Shown one piece after another: positions 42,706 to 51,930 of a stretch of 64,000 nt of DNA. Position numbers and translations under genes: made by a program. This stretch comes from Vampirovibrio chlorellavorus. GTDB taxonomy: Bacteria; Cyanobacteriota; Vampirovibrionia; Vampirovibrionales; Vampirovibrionaceae. Under the pieces are notes generated by a model, which was not told the DNA's origin, did no database searches, and saw nothing but the letters and a program-made list of their open reading frames with translations. The stretch lies in assembly GCA_003149345.1 (NCBI GenBank), contig QFWI01000016.1, forward strand, positions 310,001-374,000, in the 5' to 3' direction. Every line of letters starts with the position of its first letter. Position 1 is the first letter of the stretch.

Positions 42706-43332
42706 CTACCGTTGTCCAATCTCTCCCTTGCGGAACGCTAGCTCGGCATGACGCTCCAGCGCGTTCAGCGATTTCAGCGTATTGCTGCGGATTAAACCGG
42801 TGGAGCCTGGCAGCGAAACGCCCGGATCGATGCTGAGCTGATAGCTAAGCAAGGTGGCTTTGCCGTGGTTCTGTGGCGTTAGTTTATAACTGGCCTGCAA
42901 CGTTTTGAAATCACCGGCAATTCGGGTCATGCTTAATTGTCGATCCGCTTCGTTCTCCTGCGCCCGAACCCGGTATTTATAAAGGGGCAGCAAATTAGAA
43001 ACCCGCATGCCCACATCCATCAAGGTGGTAGATCCACTGCGGCTGAGTACCCTGGTTCGTTCATAACCGGGTAAAATCTCGGAGACCCCCGGATAGTCTG
43101 TGAGTAAGTCCCACACCAAGGCGGGAGGCGCCTGAATGAGAACCTGGGCCTTCACTGTTTTCAGGTTATTGTGCTTGGCCACCGGCGCCACGGATACCAT
43201 TAACATATTTTCCGGTTCCGCACTGGCCGGGAGCGCTCCCAGCCAGATGCCACCCAAGAGAGCAGCCACGGCCAGTTTCTCTACCGCGTTGAAGCCCCGT
43301 TTCCCAAATTGTAATCTGTTCGGTACACGCAC
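42706..43332 (-). CDS. Exported SRPBCC/polyketide-cyclase-like protein
   Basis: A 208-aa protein with an N-terminal signal (VEKLAVAALLGGIWLGALPASA, split at about residues 18-38) and a START-like fold beginning VKAQVLIQAPPALVWDLLTDYPG. The family binds lipophilic ligands in a deep cavity; the ligand is unknown. A perfect minus-strand -10 (TATAAT, 43368-43363) lies inside a longer TTG-initiated reading, so the GTG at 43332 with AGAGG upstream is the more credible start. It leads coaX. Confidence 0.7.
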   Translation of the reverse strand: MRVPNRLQFGKRGFNAVEKLAVAALLGGIWLGALPASAEPENMLMVSVAPVAKHNNLKTVKAQVLIQAPPALVWDLLTDYPGVSEILPGYERTRVLSRSGSTTLMDVGMRVSNLLPLYKYRVRAQENEADRQLSMTRIAGDFKTLQASYKLTPQNHGKATLLSYQLSIDPGVSLPGSTGLIRSNTLKSLNALERHAELAFRKGEIGQR

Positions 43333-43362
43333 CCCAAAGCGCCTCTTTCTGCTGCTGACACG

Positions 43363-43368
43363 ATTATA
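43363..43368 (-). promoter_or_regulatory. -10 box deciding the start of the SRPBCC gene
   Basis: TATAAT on the minus strand, about 31 bases before the GTG at 43332. A weak TTATTC (43391-43386) lies at -35 spacing. Confidence 0.5.
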
Positions 43369-43437
43369 TTGTAGCAACCAAACAGGAATAAGCCATCATT
43401 CTATTGGTTAATTGGGCTGTTGGTTGATTGGGACAGA

Positions 43438-43707
43438 TTAAACCGTTTGTAAGCTCAGGGTTTGCCAGCTTGGTAAGGTCAGCTTTTGCTCCACGGTGGT
43501 TAAAAAGTGAGTGGCTTGCCCAGAATGATCGCCCGGCAACGCGAAAACAACTTCCAGCAGGGCAAACCTATCCGGTTGTTCGGCCTTCACCAACACCAGT
43601 TTTCGGATATTAACCGACTGGCTTCTGAACAAAGCAAGCAACTCCTTGATCCATGACGGATCCAGCTCGCCGTAGCCTTTCAGACAATAGGTGATCCCCT
43701 TGGTCAC
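43438..43707 (-). CDS. Hypothetical 89-aa protein
   Basis: A small protein with alternating strand and helix patterns (VNIRKLVLVKAEQPDRFALLEVVFALPG), suggesting a compact alpha/beta fold. Start GTG at 43707 after AAGGTG. It follows the periplasmic protein gene by 17 bases on the same strand, so they are likely co-transcribed. No family recognised. Confidence 0.55.
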   Translation of the reverse strand: MTKGITYCLKGYGELDPSWIKELLALFRSQSVNIRKLVLVKAEQPDRFALLEVVFALPGDHSGQATHFLTTVEQKLTLPSWQTLSLQTV

Positions 43708-43724
43708 GATTGCACCTTACCCTG

Positions 43725-44537
43725 TTATTGGGCCAACTGCAACTTTTCGGTAAAACCAATTTCCTGAAGCATTTCGTAGCTGCGCAAACCTACCCGGCTT
43801 TTGGGCTGGGATTTGACCACTTCGGCCAGCTCTTTTACGGCCTTACCGTAGTCTTTGTCGGCAATGTAAACGCGAGCCATCTCCATCATGGTGCGATCCC
43901 GGAGCTGGGCGAACTGTAGGGCCAGCTCTTTCTCCAGTTCGGCCTGCCCTTTGGCGGATGGAATCTGGTTCAGGGTTTTATAAAGGCCAATATGGGCTTC
44001 GGTCAAATCGATCAACCATTGCCGCAAGGGAGCCAGACCGACCTTGGCTTCCGCAAAGCGCTTGGCATCATTCAGTTGAATCAGACGCTTCAGCTTGTTC
44101 TCGGCATCGGCAAAACCCAATGGGTTGGTGGGGTCATCCAGCTTGGGGTGGCTCAAGACGGGTGGATTCTCGCTGTCCACCTGAGGGGTCTCAATCTTGG
44201 CGTTGGTTAGCGGGGGTTGGGTTAGCAAAGGTTCGTGCATGGGGCCGGTTTGCACCATGGAGGGCCCAGAAAGTTTGGGCGCCGACGTGACAGGCTTTTG
44301 GCCTTTGGGTTGAGGGCCCTGCACTTCCTCTTCTTCGTCCTCAGACGTTGTTTGCTTGTTCTTCATCAGCTTGGTCAGCATTTTGGTCACGCCGTTCTCC
44401 TGAACGGGTTTGGGTGGGGGGAGCTGAGGCCCTACCTGGGCGGATGCCGAAACAACGGCTAGCAAGCCCACCACACTAGCCAGAATAGCGACGGAACCGG
44501 CAACGGACAAGGAACGAGAACGATTGGGGAACAACAT
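43725..44537 (-). CDS. Periplasmic/exported TPR-like protein
   Basis: A 270-aa protein with a basic-plus-hydrophobic signal sequence (AILASVVGLLAVVSASAQ, about residues 18-36), a Pro/Thr/Glu-rich linker (about 40-135) and a C-terminal helical half with TPR-like helices (ARVYIADKDYGKAVKELAEVVKSQP, RVGLRSYEML). TPR number is one or two. The ATG at 44537 has GGAG 11 bases upstream. It precedes the 89-aa gene and follows the LCP gene, so a cell-envelope role is likely. Confidence 0.65.
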   Translation of the reverse strand: MLFPNRSRSLSVAGSVAILASVVGLLAVVSASAQVGPQLPPPKPVQENGVTKMLTKLMKNKQTTSEDEEEEVQGPQPKGQKPVTSAPKLSGPSMVQTGPMHEPLLTQPPLTNAKIETPQVDSENPPVLSHPKLDDPTNPLGFADAENKLKRLIQLNDAKRFAEAKVGLAPLRQWLIDLTEAHIGLYKTLNQIPSAKGQAELEKELALQFAQLRDRTMMEMARVYIADKDYGKAVKELAEVVKSQPKSRVGLRSYEMLQEIGFTEKLQLAQ

Positions 44538-44570
44538 GATGGGCTCATCTCCAGAATATCAGAACTGATT

Positions 44571-45932
44571 CTACTGACGGCTGTCCGCTCCGAGGATCAG
44601 GGTGTAATCTTCTCCCACGCTACAGGCGTTACTCTCAAATGTAGTGCCCACAGGCGCAAAGATCAAGCGAGCCTTCTCCAGGCGAGGGTCGGACTTGCGC
44701 ACCGCATCGGTCAGGTTGTCGGTCACCCGGCTGGTATGCTCGATAATCTGGGTGCTGGTTCGACGCTGACTATCTTTACAAACCACTTCAAACTGTTGGC
44801 TTTCCAGTTTCTGAACCAGTTGGGGCAGGGTGCTGGCCAGGGCCGGATCGTAGAAAATCCCCACCTTCAGGGGCTTACTGGCATCGCCGGGACTGCCAAA
44901 CAGGGGCTGGGGGTTGTCCAGGATCAGGCGATCCAGAATGAGTTGGGCCGGTTCCGGGTCGATTACCCAGTAACTCACTCGGGTGCCACCGGGGTGTCCG
45001 GGCAGGGTGGCCGTGCGCAGGCTGTTCATGTTCAAATCCTTGCCGAAAAAGGCCAAGGTCAACAGATCGTTGGGATTCAAATCGGTTTCCACATACTGGC
45101 TGGCCAATTGCACCATGTTGGGGATTTTAAACACAATGCCCGGCTCTCGCAGCTTTTTGGAAACCGCGGCGATAAACTGCTGTTGCCGACGAATCCGCCC
45201 GATATCGCCCAGCTGATCGTGCCGGAATCGCAGGAAAGCCTCGGCCTGCTTGCCATCCAGATGATGTTTTCCGGGTTCAAAATTGATGAACAGCTTGGCC
45301 GTGTTGTCGGTGTAGCGCATGGGCTTTTCCACATACACGTCAACGCCACCCAGGGCATCTACCAAATCCCGAACGCCACGTAAATTGATTACGATAAAGT
45401 TGTCGACGGGGATGCCAAAGGAGTCCTGAACGGTTTGCACCGCCAAATCCGGCCCCCCCAGGGCGTGGGCTGCGTTAATTTTATCAATGCCCCGGTTTCC
45501 GGCCAAATACACTTTACTGTCTCGGGGAATGGAGACCAGAGAGACCTGCTTTTTATCGGCGTTAATGCGGGCCAGCATCATGGTGTCGGTTCGGGTGCCC
45601 TCAAAGGCGCTTCCCCCGGCTTGGGGCTGATGGCGGTTGGGTTCATCCACGCCCATGACCAAAATCACCTTTTGTCCCGGTGACCCGTGCCAGGAGAATA
45701 CCGGCTCCTGTGAAACCGGATTGCGCAATACCCACGGGATGCTGAACAGCTTGATACCGGTGAAGATCAGCGCTGCGCATATGACGCCGGAGGCAATGAC
45801 CAGCCAAAGGAGTGGAATTTTAGAGCGCTTGCGCACCGGGGGTTTACGAACCATCTTGGGCGGTGGCGTTTGAACAGAGGTCACGTCGTTTACCTTTACT
45901 GTATTGCTGGGCGTTGTGTCTTGCTCGTTCAT
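44571..45932 (-). CDS. LytR-CpsA-Psr (LCP) cell-wall ligase
   Basis: A 453-aa membrane-anchored protein that joins glycopolymers to peptidoglycan or related acceptors. A TM helix (LLWLVIASGVICAALIFTG, about residues 42-60) precedes the LCP core with TMMLARINADKKQVSLVSIPRDS, DKINAAHALGG, and the conserved Arg pair in GDIGRIRRQQQF. A C-terminal LytR_C domain (VGIFYDPALASTLPQLVQKLE) is also present. LCP enzymes use lipid-linked polymers, so the glycosyltransferases elsewhere in the window may feed it, but that is inference. First gene of a minus-strand run. Confidence 0.88.
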   Translation of the reverse strand: MNEQDTTPSNTVKVNDVTSVQTPPPKMVRKPPVRKRSKIPLLWLVIASGVICAALIFTGIKLFSIPWVLRNPVSQEPVFSWHGSPGQKVILVMGVDEPNRHQPQAGGSAFEGTRTDTMMLARINADKKQVSLVSIPRDSKVYLAGNRGIDKINAAHALGGPDLAVQTVQDSFGIPVDNFIVINLRGVRDLVDALGGVDVYVEKPMRYTDNTAKLFINFEPGKHHLDGKQAEAFLRFRHDQLGDIGRIRRQQQFIAAVSKKLREPGIVFKIPNMVQLASQYVETDLNPNDLLTLAFFGKDLNMNSLRTATLPGHPGGTRVSYWVIDPEPAQLILDRLILDNPQPLFGSPGDASKPLKVGIFYDPALASTLPQLVQKLESQQFEVVCKDSQRRTSTQIIEHTSRVTDNLTDAVRKSDPRLEKARLIFAPVGTTFESNACSVGEDYTLILGADSRQ

Positions 45933-46385
45933 GGGATCTGGACATACAAAATGTTTACAGGGCTGTTACGGATTGCTGTGCCAAGGGGGATTCAACGGGA
46001 GCGGCTTGACCGGGGCCTTACACAAACTGTCATTTGTTCCAGTCAACACAGGTATTCACCTTACAAATTGTAATCTCAGTCCAGAATGTCGGCAAGAAGA
46101 CAGCCAAATCAAAACCGGTCTCATCCGGGAATTGCCTGTGGGCATTGGCCCCGCTGAAAGGGGACAAACTGTGCCCGATGGGCTAGCGGCCTTGCCCAAC
46201 TGTGCAATTTTCCATAGGCTGACTTTGGGCCACAATCAGCATCCTGAAGCCAGAATAGTGTCAGGACAGTGAATATTACCATCAGCGTCCAGGCAGACAG
46301 GCCCATGGAGCCTTCCAGGCGTGCGCCCTACAGCGCGCTGTAAAACACGCCCATTAGAACGCCATGATTCGCAAAGGGGATAGCC
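45933..46385. other. Divergent region between the LCP gene and a methyltransferase
   Basis: Mostly gene-free apart from the low-confidence 61-aa frame described separately. No clear promoter pair or terminator was found. Confidence 0.35.
46121..46306 (-). CDS. Possible small single-TM protein
   Basis: A 61-codon frame starting MGLSAWTLMVIFTVLTLFWLQ, one membrane helix followed by a basic tail, with GGAAGG four bases before the ATG. Nothing in its neighbourhood supports it and it lies in the divergent region upstream of the LCP gene, so it may be a chance ORF. Confidence 0.25.
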   Translation of the reverse strand: MGLSAWTLMVIFTVLTLFWLQDADCGPKSAYGKLHSWARPLAHRAQFVPFQRGQCPQAIPG

Positions 46386-47189
46386 ATGCAGTTTTTGCAA
46401 TCCAAAATTCTAGATGCCTATCAGCCCGGCAGTCTGGCCTGGCAACTGCGGCAAAAGCGATTTGAATTGTTTCGGCAATGGCTTCGGCAATTCCCCCGCC
46501 CCCTGAAAATCCTGGATGTGGGAGGCACCCCGGATTTCTGGGAAAGTATGGACTTTCAGGATCAGGGACCGATCCATATTACGCTGCTCAATCTGGAAGC
46601 CTATCCGGTCAACCATCGCTCCTGTTCGAATCTGAGCTTTACCAGTCTGGCCGGGGATGCTACCGACCTGTCCCGCTTTGCCGATAAGAGCTTTGATGTG
46701 GTCTTTTCCAACTCGGTGATTGAGCATGTGGGCAATGACATGCGGCAATGGCAAATGGCCCGGGAAATCTGTCGGGTGGGTAAGGCCTACTTTGTGCAAA
46801 CGCCCAACTTGTACTTTCCTATCGAGGCCCATTTTTACTTCCCCTTTTTTCAGTTTTTACCAATCCCCCTGCGGGCCTGGTTGCTCTACTACTTTGATCT
46901 TACCGGCGGGGGGCTGAAACGCACGGTGCAAGCCTGGCAGCATCGCCTGAGCTTTCGTCGCTTTCACCGCCGCCAGGAAGAATCCTGGGAGCGTTGTGTG
47001 CAGCGGGTTCAATCCGTCCGGTTAATGGGGGCGGCCAAGTTTCGCAATTTATTCCCGAACGGCACCCTACATGCGGAAAAATTCCTGGGCCTGAGCAAGT
47101 CATTCATCCTGTACAGTCCCCCGCTGAAAGCCCCGCAAACCAGCAGCCGGGTCATTTACCTACCTTCGGCTTCCCGGGCCGGGGTATAG
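46386..47189 (+). CDS. Class I SAM-dependent methyltransferase
   Basis: A 267-aa protein. LKILDVGGTPDFWE (about residues 41-54) is a motif I variant of the SAM-binding Rossmann fold, and DLSRFADKSFDVVFSNSVIEHVG contains motif II/III. The substrate-facing C-terminal half is aromatic and Arg-rich (FRRFHRRQEESW). ATG 46386 follows AAAGGGGA. Its last 34 bases overlap the convergent 116-aa gene. Substrate not readable; sugar or lipid methylation would fit nearby envelope genes. Confidence 0.75.
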   Translation: MQFLQSKILDAYQPGSLAWQLRQKRFELFRQWLRQFPRPLKILDVGGTPDFWESMDFQDQGPIHITLLNLEAYPVNHRSCSNLSFTSLAGDATDLSRFADKSFDVVFSNSVIEHVGNDMRQWQMAREICRVGKAYFVQTPNLYFPIEAHFYFPFFQFLPIPLRAWLLYYFDLTGGGLKRTVQAWQHRLSFRRFHRRQEESWERCVQRVQSVRLMGAAKFRNLFPNGTLHAEKFLGLSKSFILYSPPLKAPQTSSRVIYLPSASRAGV

Positions 47190-47506
47190 ATGTCTGTCCA
47201 CATGCGGATCAACTCAAACACCAGATCCTGATGTTTTTGGCCGCTTTGGGCGTCTTTCAGGTGCATAATCCTGCGAAGGTCAAACTTCAGGGGATCTCCG
47301 TGCGCCCCTTCCACCACCAAATGCAGTTTCACCAAATCCAGTTTGATCACCCGGGCCTGATCCCAGTAGGCTTCCTGCCCGTCCTGGCTGGTGTAGTAAA
47401 AACTGACCCGCTGGGGGAATTTTCGGGCGGCAAAAGCGGGCCAGTCCGGGTGATCCTGAATGCTTCTGTTGGCTTGCAAGGCGGCCAGTAATTCTTCAAA
47501 ACCCAT
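47156..47506 (-). CDS. Hypothetical 116-aa protein
   Basis: A small soluble protein (MGFEELLAALQANRS...YYTSQDGQEAYWDQARVIKLDLVKLHLVVEG) with beta strands alternating with short helices. ATG 47506 is preferred because a strong GAGGAGG lies eight bases upstream; the ORF reading 58 codons longer is unsupported. The 3' end overlaps the convergent methyltransferase by 34 bases. No family recognised. Confidence 0.65.
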   Translation of the reverse strand: MGFEELLAALQANRSIQDHPDWPAFAARKFPQRVSFYYTSQDGQEAYWDQARVIKLDLVKLHLVVEGAHGDPLKFDLRRIMHLKDAQSGQKHQDLVFELIRMWTDIYTPAREAEGR

Positions 47507-47661
47507 GATCAGCCTCCTCAGGCATCGGTCACCCGTTGGGCAAAGCGGCGTTAGACTGCCCTGCCATAGAATACACCGAACCAGCAGGCAGGCGCAAAAA
47601 TAAGGCTGGCCTTCCTGGCCGACTTTCCTGAATATTAAGGACTGCCCTTGCTCAGCGCGGT

Positions 47662-47874
47662 TTAGTGAGACTCCCGCCACGCTTCCCCATAAACATAGGC
47701 CACCTGATCCACACCTTGCTTGCGCTCGAGGCGTTCCGCCAACGCTTGAGAAATCAGGGTACGCACATCCACCATGATGTCGGCCACCACGGCATCGTTG
47801 GCAATATGGTTTTGGAGCTTTTGATACAAATGATGCAGGCGATCTCGACTGGTTCCCATTGAGGATGAGCGCAT
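47662..47874 (-). CDS. Hypothetical 70-aa helical protein
   Basis: A small charged protein (DRLHHLYQKLQNHIANDAVVADIMVDVRTLISQALAERLERKQ) predicted to be almost entirely helical. The ATG at 47874 follows GGGAGGG at good spacing, so the 66 extra upstream codons of the open frame are excluded. It lies 221 bases after the TPR gene on the same strand. No family recognised. Confidence 0.6.
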   Translation of the reverse strand: MRSSSMGTSRDRLHHLYQKLQNHIANDAVVADIMVDVRTLISQALAERLERKQGVDQVAYVYGEAWRESH

Positions 47875-48095
47875 CGGGTTACCCTCCCTTCTGGTTGCCC
47901 TAGCATAACAAATCTTCCTGCGAGCATCGATTCGGCAACCGGCTAGACTCCGTTTACCCAACTTGCCATCCCGCAGAGCATCCAATATTTTTAACAGACT
48001 GCCCACAGTGCTTGGGACAAGTTCCCCGAGCTGTGGTTCAAGCTGCAGGCTGCTAGTGCCTTGACAGGGCATTCGTCCCCATTGGCGTTGTTAAT

Positions 48096-49220
48096 TTATG
48101 GGCCCGTCTTCAAGGGCTTCAACTGAAAGCGAACCCCATGTTCCTGCGATAACTTGACGGAGAGTATCAGACTCTTCAGTTCCTTGGCATACTCGCCGTT
48201 GGGCTCTAGTTGCACATAGTTCAGGCTGGCCTGCATGGCTTCATCCATTCGCTTCAGGCGGGCCAGGGAAACGGCCAGCAAATAGTAAGTGGTGGCATGT
48301 TTGGGATTGATTTCCAGGGCACGGCTGTAAGCGGTCACCGCATCCTGGTAGGCGCCCTGTCGCAAGCGCAGATTGCCCAGGTAGTAGTAGACCCATTCAT
48401 TTTCCGGCTCAAGGCGTTGAGCGTCGTTCAGAAATTTTTCCGATCGCTGGTAATTGCCCATAACGGCGTACAAGTTGCCTAAATTCAGCCGAGCCAGATT
48501 GTACTTTGTGTCCTTTTTCAGGGCCTGATGATAGGCCGCTTCGGCTTTTTGAAATTCCCGCTGATCTTCATACAACAAGCCCATGTTGTTGTAGGCAAAC
48601 ACGAAGGCCGGATCGACGCTGAGGGTTTGCTGGTAATAGCGAATGGCCTCCGCCCGCTCACCCAGCTGATCATGCACCCGGGCCAAATTGAAAATCAGGG
48701 CCGCGTTTTTGGGATCGACGATAACCCCTTGCTGGTAATAGCGCTTGGCCGCCTGTGGGTCGTTTTTCAACAGGGCGATTTTACCGAGCCGGAAGTAAAC
48801 CAGGGTCAGTTCATCATTCAGGTTGACCACTCGCTCAAATGCTTTTTGGGCCTGATCCAGATAAACCGCTTGCTGTTCAGGCAGATCCGCCTGACGGGCC
48901 AGCTCAAAATAGGTGTTTCCCAGGTGGTATAGGCCCAACACACTGACCGGATTCCGCTCCACGGTTTCAATCAGCGGTATCAGGGCTTTTCCGTACTGGC
49001 CACGTGCCATCTGTTGAGAGGCCTGACTTAATGGAACGAACTCGGAGGCGGCAATGAGATCGCCCGCCCGGTGGTACTGAGGCGTCACCACGGTTGGCCC
49101 GATGGCCAAGGCCGGGCTAACCCACCCGATCACGAATGCGCTCAGGAGCAGGAAGATTGGTTTCAATACTTCGGTGGGCCAAGCCACCGGCGTTCTGCTT
49201 CTCAAAATATCCGTTTCCAC
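48096..49220 (-). CDS. Exported TPR-repeat protein
   Basis: A 374-aa protein with an N-terminal hydrophobic anchor or signal (PIFLLLSAFVIGWVSPALA, about residues 21-40) followed by about eight tetratricopeptide repeats (for example IYNLGNTYFELARQ-like GLYHLGNTYFELARQ, LIFNLARVHDQLGERAEAIRYYQQTLSVDP, FAYNNMGLLYEDQREFQKAEAAYHQALK). TPR arrays bind proteins, so this is probably an assembly or interaction scaffold in the envelope. GTG at 49220 is the start, 24 bases after a good -10. Confidence 0.75.
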   Translation of the reverse strand: METDILRSRTPVAWPTEVLKPIFLLLSAFVIGWVSPALAIGPTVVTPQYHRAGDLIAASEFVPLSQASQQMARGQYGKALIPLIETVERNPVSVLGLYHLGNTYFELARQADLPEQQAVYLDQAQKAFERVVNLNDELTLVYFRLGKIALLKNDPQAAKRYYQQGVIVDPKNAALIFNLARVHDQLGERAEAIRYYQQTLSVDPAFVFAYNNMGLLYEDQREFQKAEAAYHQALKKDTKYNLARLNLGNLYAVMGNYQRSEKFLNDAQRLEPENEWVYYYLGNLRLRQGAYQDAVTAYSRALEINPKHATTYYLLAVSLARLKRMDEAMQASLNYVQLEPNGEYAKELKSLILSVKLSQEHGVRFQLKPLKTGP

Positions 49221-49243
49221 GCTCTGCAGGTTTTACTACATTT

Positions 49244-49272
49244 AGTATAGTTTATATATTAAAAATAGTAAA
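49244..49272 (-). promoter_or_regulatory. Promoter of the TPR gene
   Basis: Minus-strand TATACT (49249-49244) with TTTACT (49272-49267) 17 bases upstream. The expected start point is about 17 bases before the GTG at 49220. Confidence 0.5.
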
Positions 49273-49284
49273 GTGTTCCTGTTC

Positions 49285-49298
49285 GGCTTTTTGAAGCC
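49285..49298 (-). terminator. Small hairpin after mutM
   Basis: GGCTT-caaa-AAGCC in minus-strand reading, 100 bases after the mutM stop. Stem of five pairs; the T-run is some distance away, so terminator strength is doubtful. Confidence 0.25.
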
Positions 49299-49398
49299 TG
49301 ATATATAACAAATAAACAATTGAAATCAGTAAAAATTGTCCGTTCCTTTCACGGCATTCATTTAAACTGGGCTGGAAACGGGTGTTTAGAGCGATGGT

Positions 49399-50298
49399 TC
49401 AGGATTGGCAAATCGGGCAAAAATAGGTGGTGCGTCCCCCAAAGGGCTCAATTTGCAAAGGGTGGCCCGCTTTCGGGCAAACCGCTTTGGGGTGCCGCTG
49501 GTGGAGCATGTAATGGGCTGGCAACCGAGTCCGGTCTGCGGCGACATCCACCGTGCGTTGCAAAACATCTACCACTTGTTGATGCAGGGCTGTCACTTCT
49601 TTCAGGCTCAATCCGCTGGCCGATCGTCCCGGATGCAATCCACATTGATACAAGGCCTCATCGGCGTAAACGTTGCCCACCCCGGCCACCAGCGATTGAT
49701 CCATGAGGGCCGGTTTCAGTTGCCCCTTGCGTTTTTTGAGGGCGTTCACAAAAGTTCCTGGACCCACGGTCAATGCGTCCGGCCCCAGTTTGCGGGCCTG
49801 AAAATAGCGATCCGCGTCGGCAGTCAGGCCCAGTTTGCCAAACATGCGCTGCTCATGGAAATTGAACAACCCGCCATCGGCCAAAACCAGTTGCACCCGA
49901 ATGTGTGCTTGCGGCAGCGCCGGATTCCCGTAGGCGTTGACTATGGTTTGCCCCTCTCGCTGATAACTGAGGTAGCCGGTCATGCCAAAGTGTAAAAAGA
50001 GCCACTGGCTGGCCTGAGCGGGGTTGGCATCCGGGGGCGTGTTTATCAGGGGACTGTTTATCGGGGGAGTACTTGCTTGGGAGCATTGGGCTGAAGGCGG
50101 ATCAATTTGCGCCAACAAGTGCTTTCCCACCCTTCGAGTACGGGTCAGGACGCTGCCAATCAAGGCCTGCCGTAAGTCCGCTTCCGAGGTATGTTCCAGA
50201 ATTTTGGGCTTCAGTACACGGACATCCGCCACAGGGACTTGCAGGGCGTATTGTTCGGTGAAGCGACGAAAGGTCTCAACCTCCGGCAATTCGGGCAT
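49399..50298 (-). CDS. mutM: Formamidopyrimidine-DNA glycosylase
   Basis: A 299-aa base-excision enzyme that removes 8-oxoguanine and FapyG. The mature N-terminus PELPEVETFRRF supplies the catalytic Pro and Glu, HFGMTGYL and the C-terminal zinc finger CPKAGHPLQIEPFGGRTTYFCPICQS (four Cys, split here about residues 270-298) are complete, and DQSLVAGVGNVYADEAL carries the H2TH region. The ATG at 50298 puts Pro at position 2, as needed. A Ser/Pro/Asn-rich insert of about 30 residues (about residues 77-108) with a short DNA repeat makes it longer than usual. Confidence 0.93.
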   Translation of the reverse strand: MPELPEVETFRRFTEQYALQVPVADVRVLKPKILEHTSEADLRQALIGSVLTRTRRVGKHLLAQIDPPSAQCSQASTPPINSPLINTPPDANPAQASQWLFLHFGMTGYLSYQREGQTIVNAYGNPALPQAHIRVQLVLADGGLFNFHEQRMFGKLGLTADADRYFQARKLGPDALTVGPGTFVNALKKRKGQLKPALMDQSLVAGVGNVYADEALYQCGLHPGRSASGLSLKEVTALHQQVVDVLQRTVDVAADRTRLPAHYMLHQRHPKAVCPKAGHPLQIEPFGGRTTYFCPICQS

Positions 50299-50573
50299 GG
50301 GGAAACCTCCTGGTGAGAGATAAAACACGGGGCCGACTGACAGGCTGGCCCAAAAGTCTGTGGCGCCGGGTTGAAAATTCCCCAGTCCTTGCGATGCGGT
50401 TCTTTATCATACACACAGCGCGCCCGCCATGAAACAGCCTCCGCCCTGACGGTTCGCCGCCGGCACTTGAAATCCCCGATGCGTGTAGGAAGATGGAAGA
50501 CGAAAAAAATTCCGTGTAACTTTTCAGGCACTCCCTTTTTCGTGATCCGTTGAACCATGGCAGGAATAACACC

Positions 50574-51803
50574 ATGACCGAATCTTCCAGCAAGCGTGGC
50601 CTATCGCCCATTCTCATTGTCTTTTTCACCATCCTCATCGACATGATCGGCTTTGGTATCGTTATTCCCATTCTTCCCCTTTACTCCCTGCATTTTAACG
50701 CCACCGACTGGCAAATTGGCATCCTGTTTGGCTGCTTTTCTCTCATGCAGCTCATTTTTGCCCCTCTGCTCGGTCGCTGGTCTGATCGCATTGGGCGCCG
50801 CCCCATCCTGTTGTTCAGCATCCTGGGCACCTCGCTCAGTTTTCTCATTATGGGCCTGGCCAATACCCTGTGGTTGCTCTTTCTGGGACGCCTCATTGAT
50901 GGGGCGTCAGGCGGTAATATCCCCACGGCCCAAGCCTATATTGCCGATGTCACACCTCTGGAAAAGCGCTCCGGGGCTATGGGGCTGATTGGGGCAGCCT
51001 TCGGTCTGGGCTTTGTGATTGGCCCGGCCATTGGGGGGCTGTTGGGGCATTACTCGATTCAACTACCCTTTTATGTGGCCGCCGGGCTGGCTTTACTCAA
51101 TGCTGTGGCCATTTACCTGTTTCTGCCGGAGAGTCTGAACGAGGAGCAGCGTAAAGCCCATCCTGCGGTCTCGGGCTCCCTGGTGCAAAACTTTTTACAA
51201 GTCAAAAATAGCCACCTCAGCACGGTCATGTGGGTGTCTCTACTGTCCACGCTGGCTTTTTCTTTGGTGACAGCGTTGTTCACCCTGTTCACGGCCCACC
51301 GTTTACAATGGCATGCCCGTGAAAACGGCTGGCTGTTTGCTTATATCGGGATGCTGGGTGTTTTGATTCAAGGGGGGATGCTGCGCCGGATGGTGCCCAA
51401 AGTGGGCGAAAAACCGCTCATTATTGTGGGCAGTGTGTTCCTGTTTGTCAGCATGGCCCTGTTGCCCGTCAGCAGCAACCTGATTTGGGTGGTGGTAGCC
51501 TCCACTGCGTTGGCGATTGGCAACAGCCTGGTGACCCCACTGGTCAGCGGTCTGGCCTCCAAGTCCGCCGATGCCCATTCGCAAGGCATCGTGCTGGGCG
51601 TGCTACAGTCCACGGCCAGTTTAGGCCGGATGATTGGCCCCGTGGTGGGTGGCTTTTTACTGCAATACGACGCCAACACCAATAACGCCCTCTACGGTAT
51701 TTCCCCCTTTTGGTTTTCGGCTTTACTGATGTTGGCCTCCCTGGTGGTGTCCCTGCGACTCCCTGACGATGAGCGGACGCCCTCCGCTGTCAAGCGCTCC
51801 TGA
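50574..51803 (+). CDS. TetA-like MFS drug/H+ antiporter
   Basis: A 409-aa twelve-TM permease of the DHA1 group. GRWSDRIGRRPILLFS (loop 2-3 signature) and GRLIDGASGGNIPTAQAYIADVT (the tetracycline-antiporter-like motif C region, about residues 105-125) are both clear. Efflux of a drug or metabolite is likely; tetracycline itself is not implied. The ATG at 50574 follows CAGGAATAA. It is separated from the following wecG-like gene by 127 bases. Confidence 0.82.
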   Translation: MTESSSKRGLSPILIVFFTILIDMIGFGIVIPILPLYSLHFNATDWQIGILFGCFSLMQLIFAPLLGRWSDRIGRRPILLFSILGTSLSFLIMGLANTLWLLFLGRLIDGASGGNIPTAQAYIADVTPLEKRSGAMGLIGAAFGLGFVIGPAIGGLLGHYSIQLPFYVAAGLALLNAVAIYLFLPESLNEEQRKAHPAVSGSLVQNFLQVKNSHLSTVMWVSLLSTLAFSLVTALFTLFTAHRLQWHARENGWLFAYIGMLGVLIQGGMLRRMVPKVGEKPLIIVGSVFLFVSMALLPVSSNLIWVVVASTALAIGNSLVTPLVSGLASKSADAHSQGIVLGVLQSTASLGRMIGPVVGGFLLQYDANTNNALYGISPFWFSALLMLASLVVSLRLPDDERTPSAVKRS

Positions 51804-51930
51804 TTGTTTCCCGCTAGTTCGCGCCTGCTTTTCCCGGACAGGCCCGAGGCAATTTTGCGTGGGGTTTTGCTTCTATTGGACATATCAGCGTACTCCCTGC
51901 CAACAGGCGATCCCCTACAGGTTCACAATT

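Noticed and set aside
49405..49995. A 196-codon plus-strand frame
   Set aside because: Antisense to mutM, whose zinc finger and catalytic motifs are clear.
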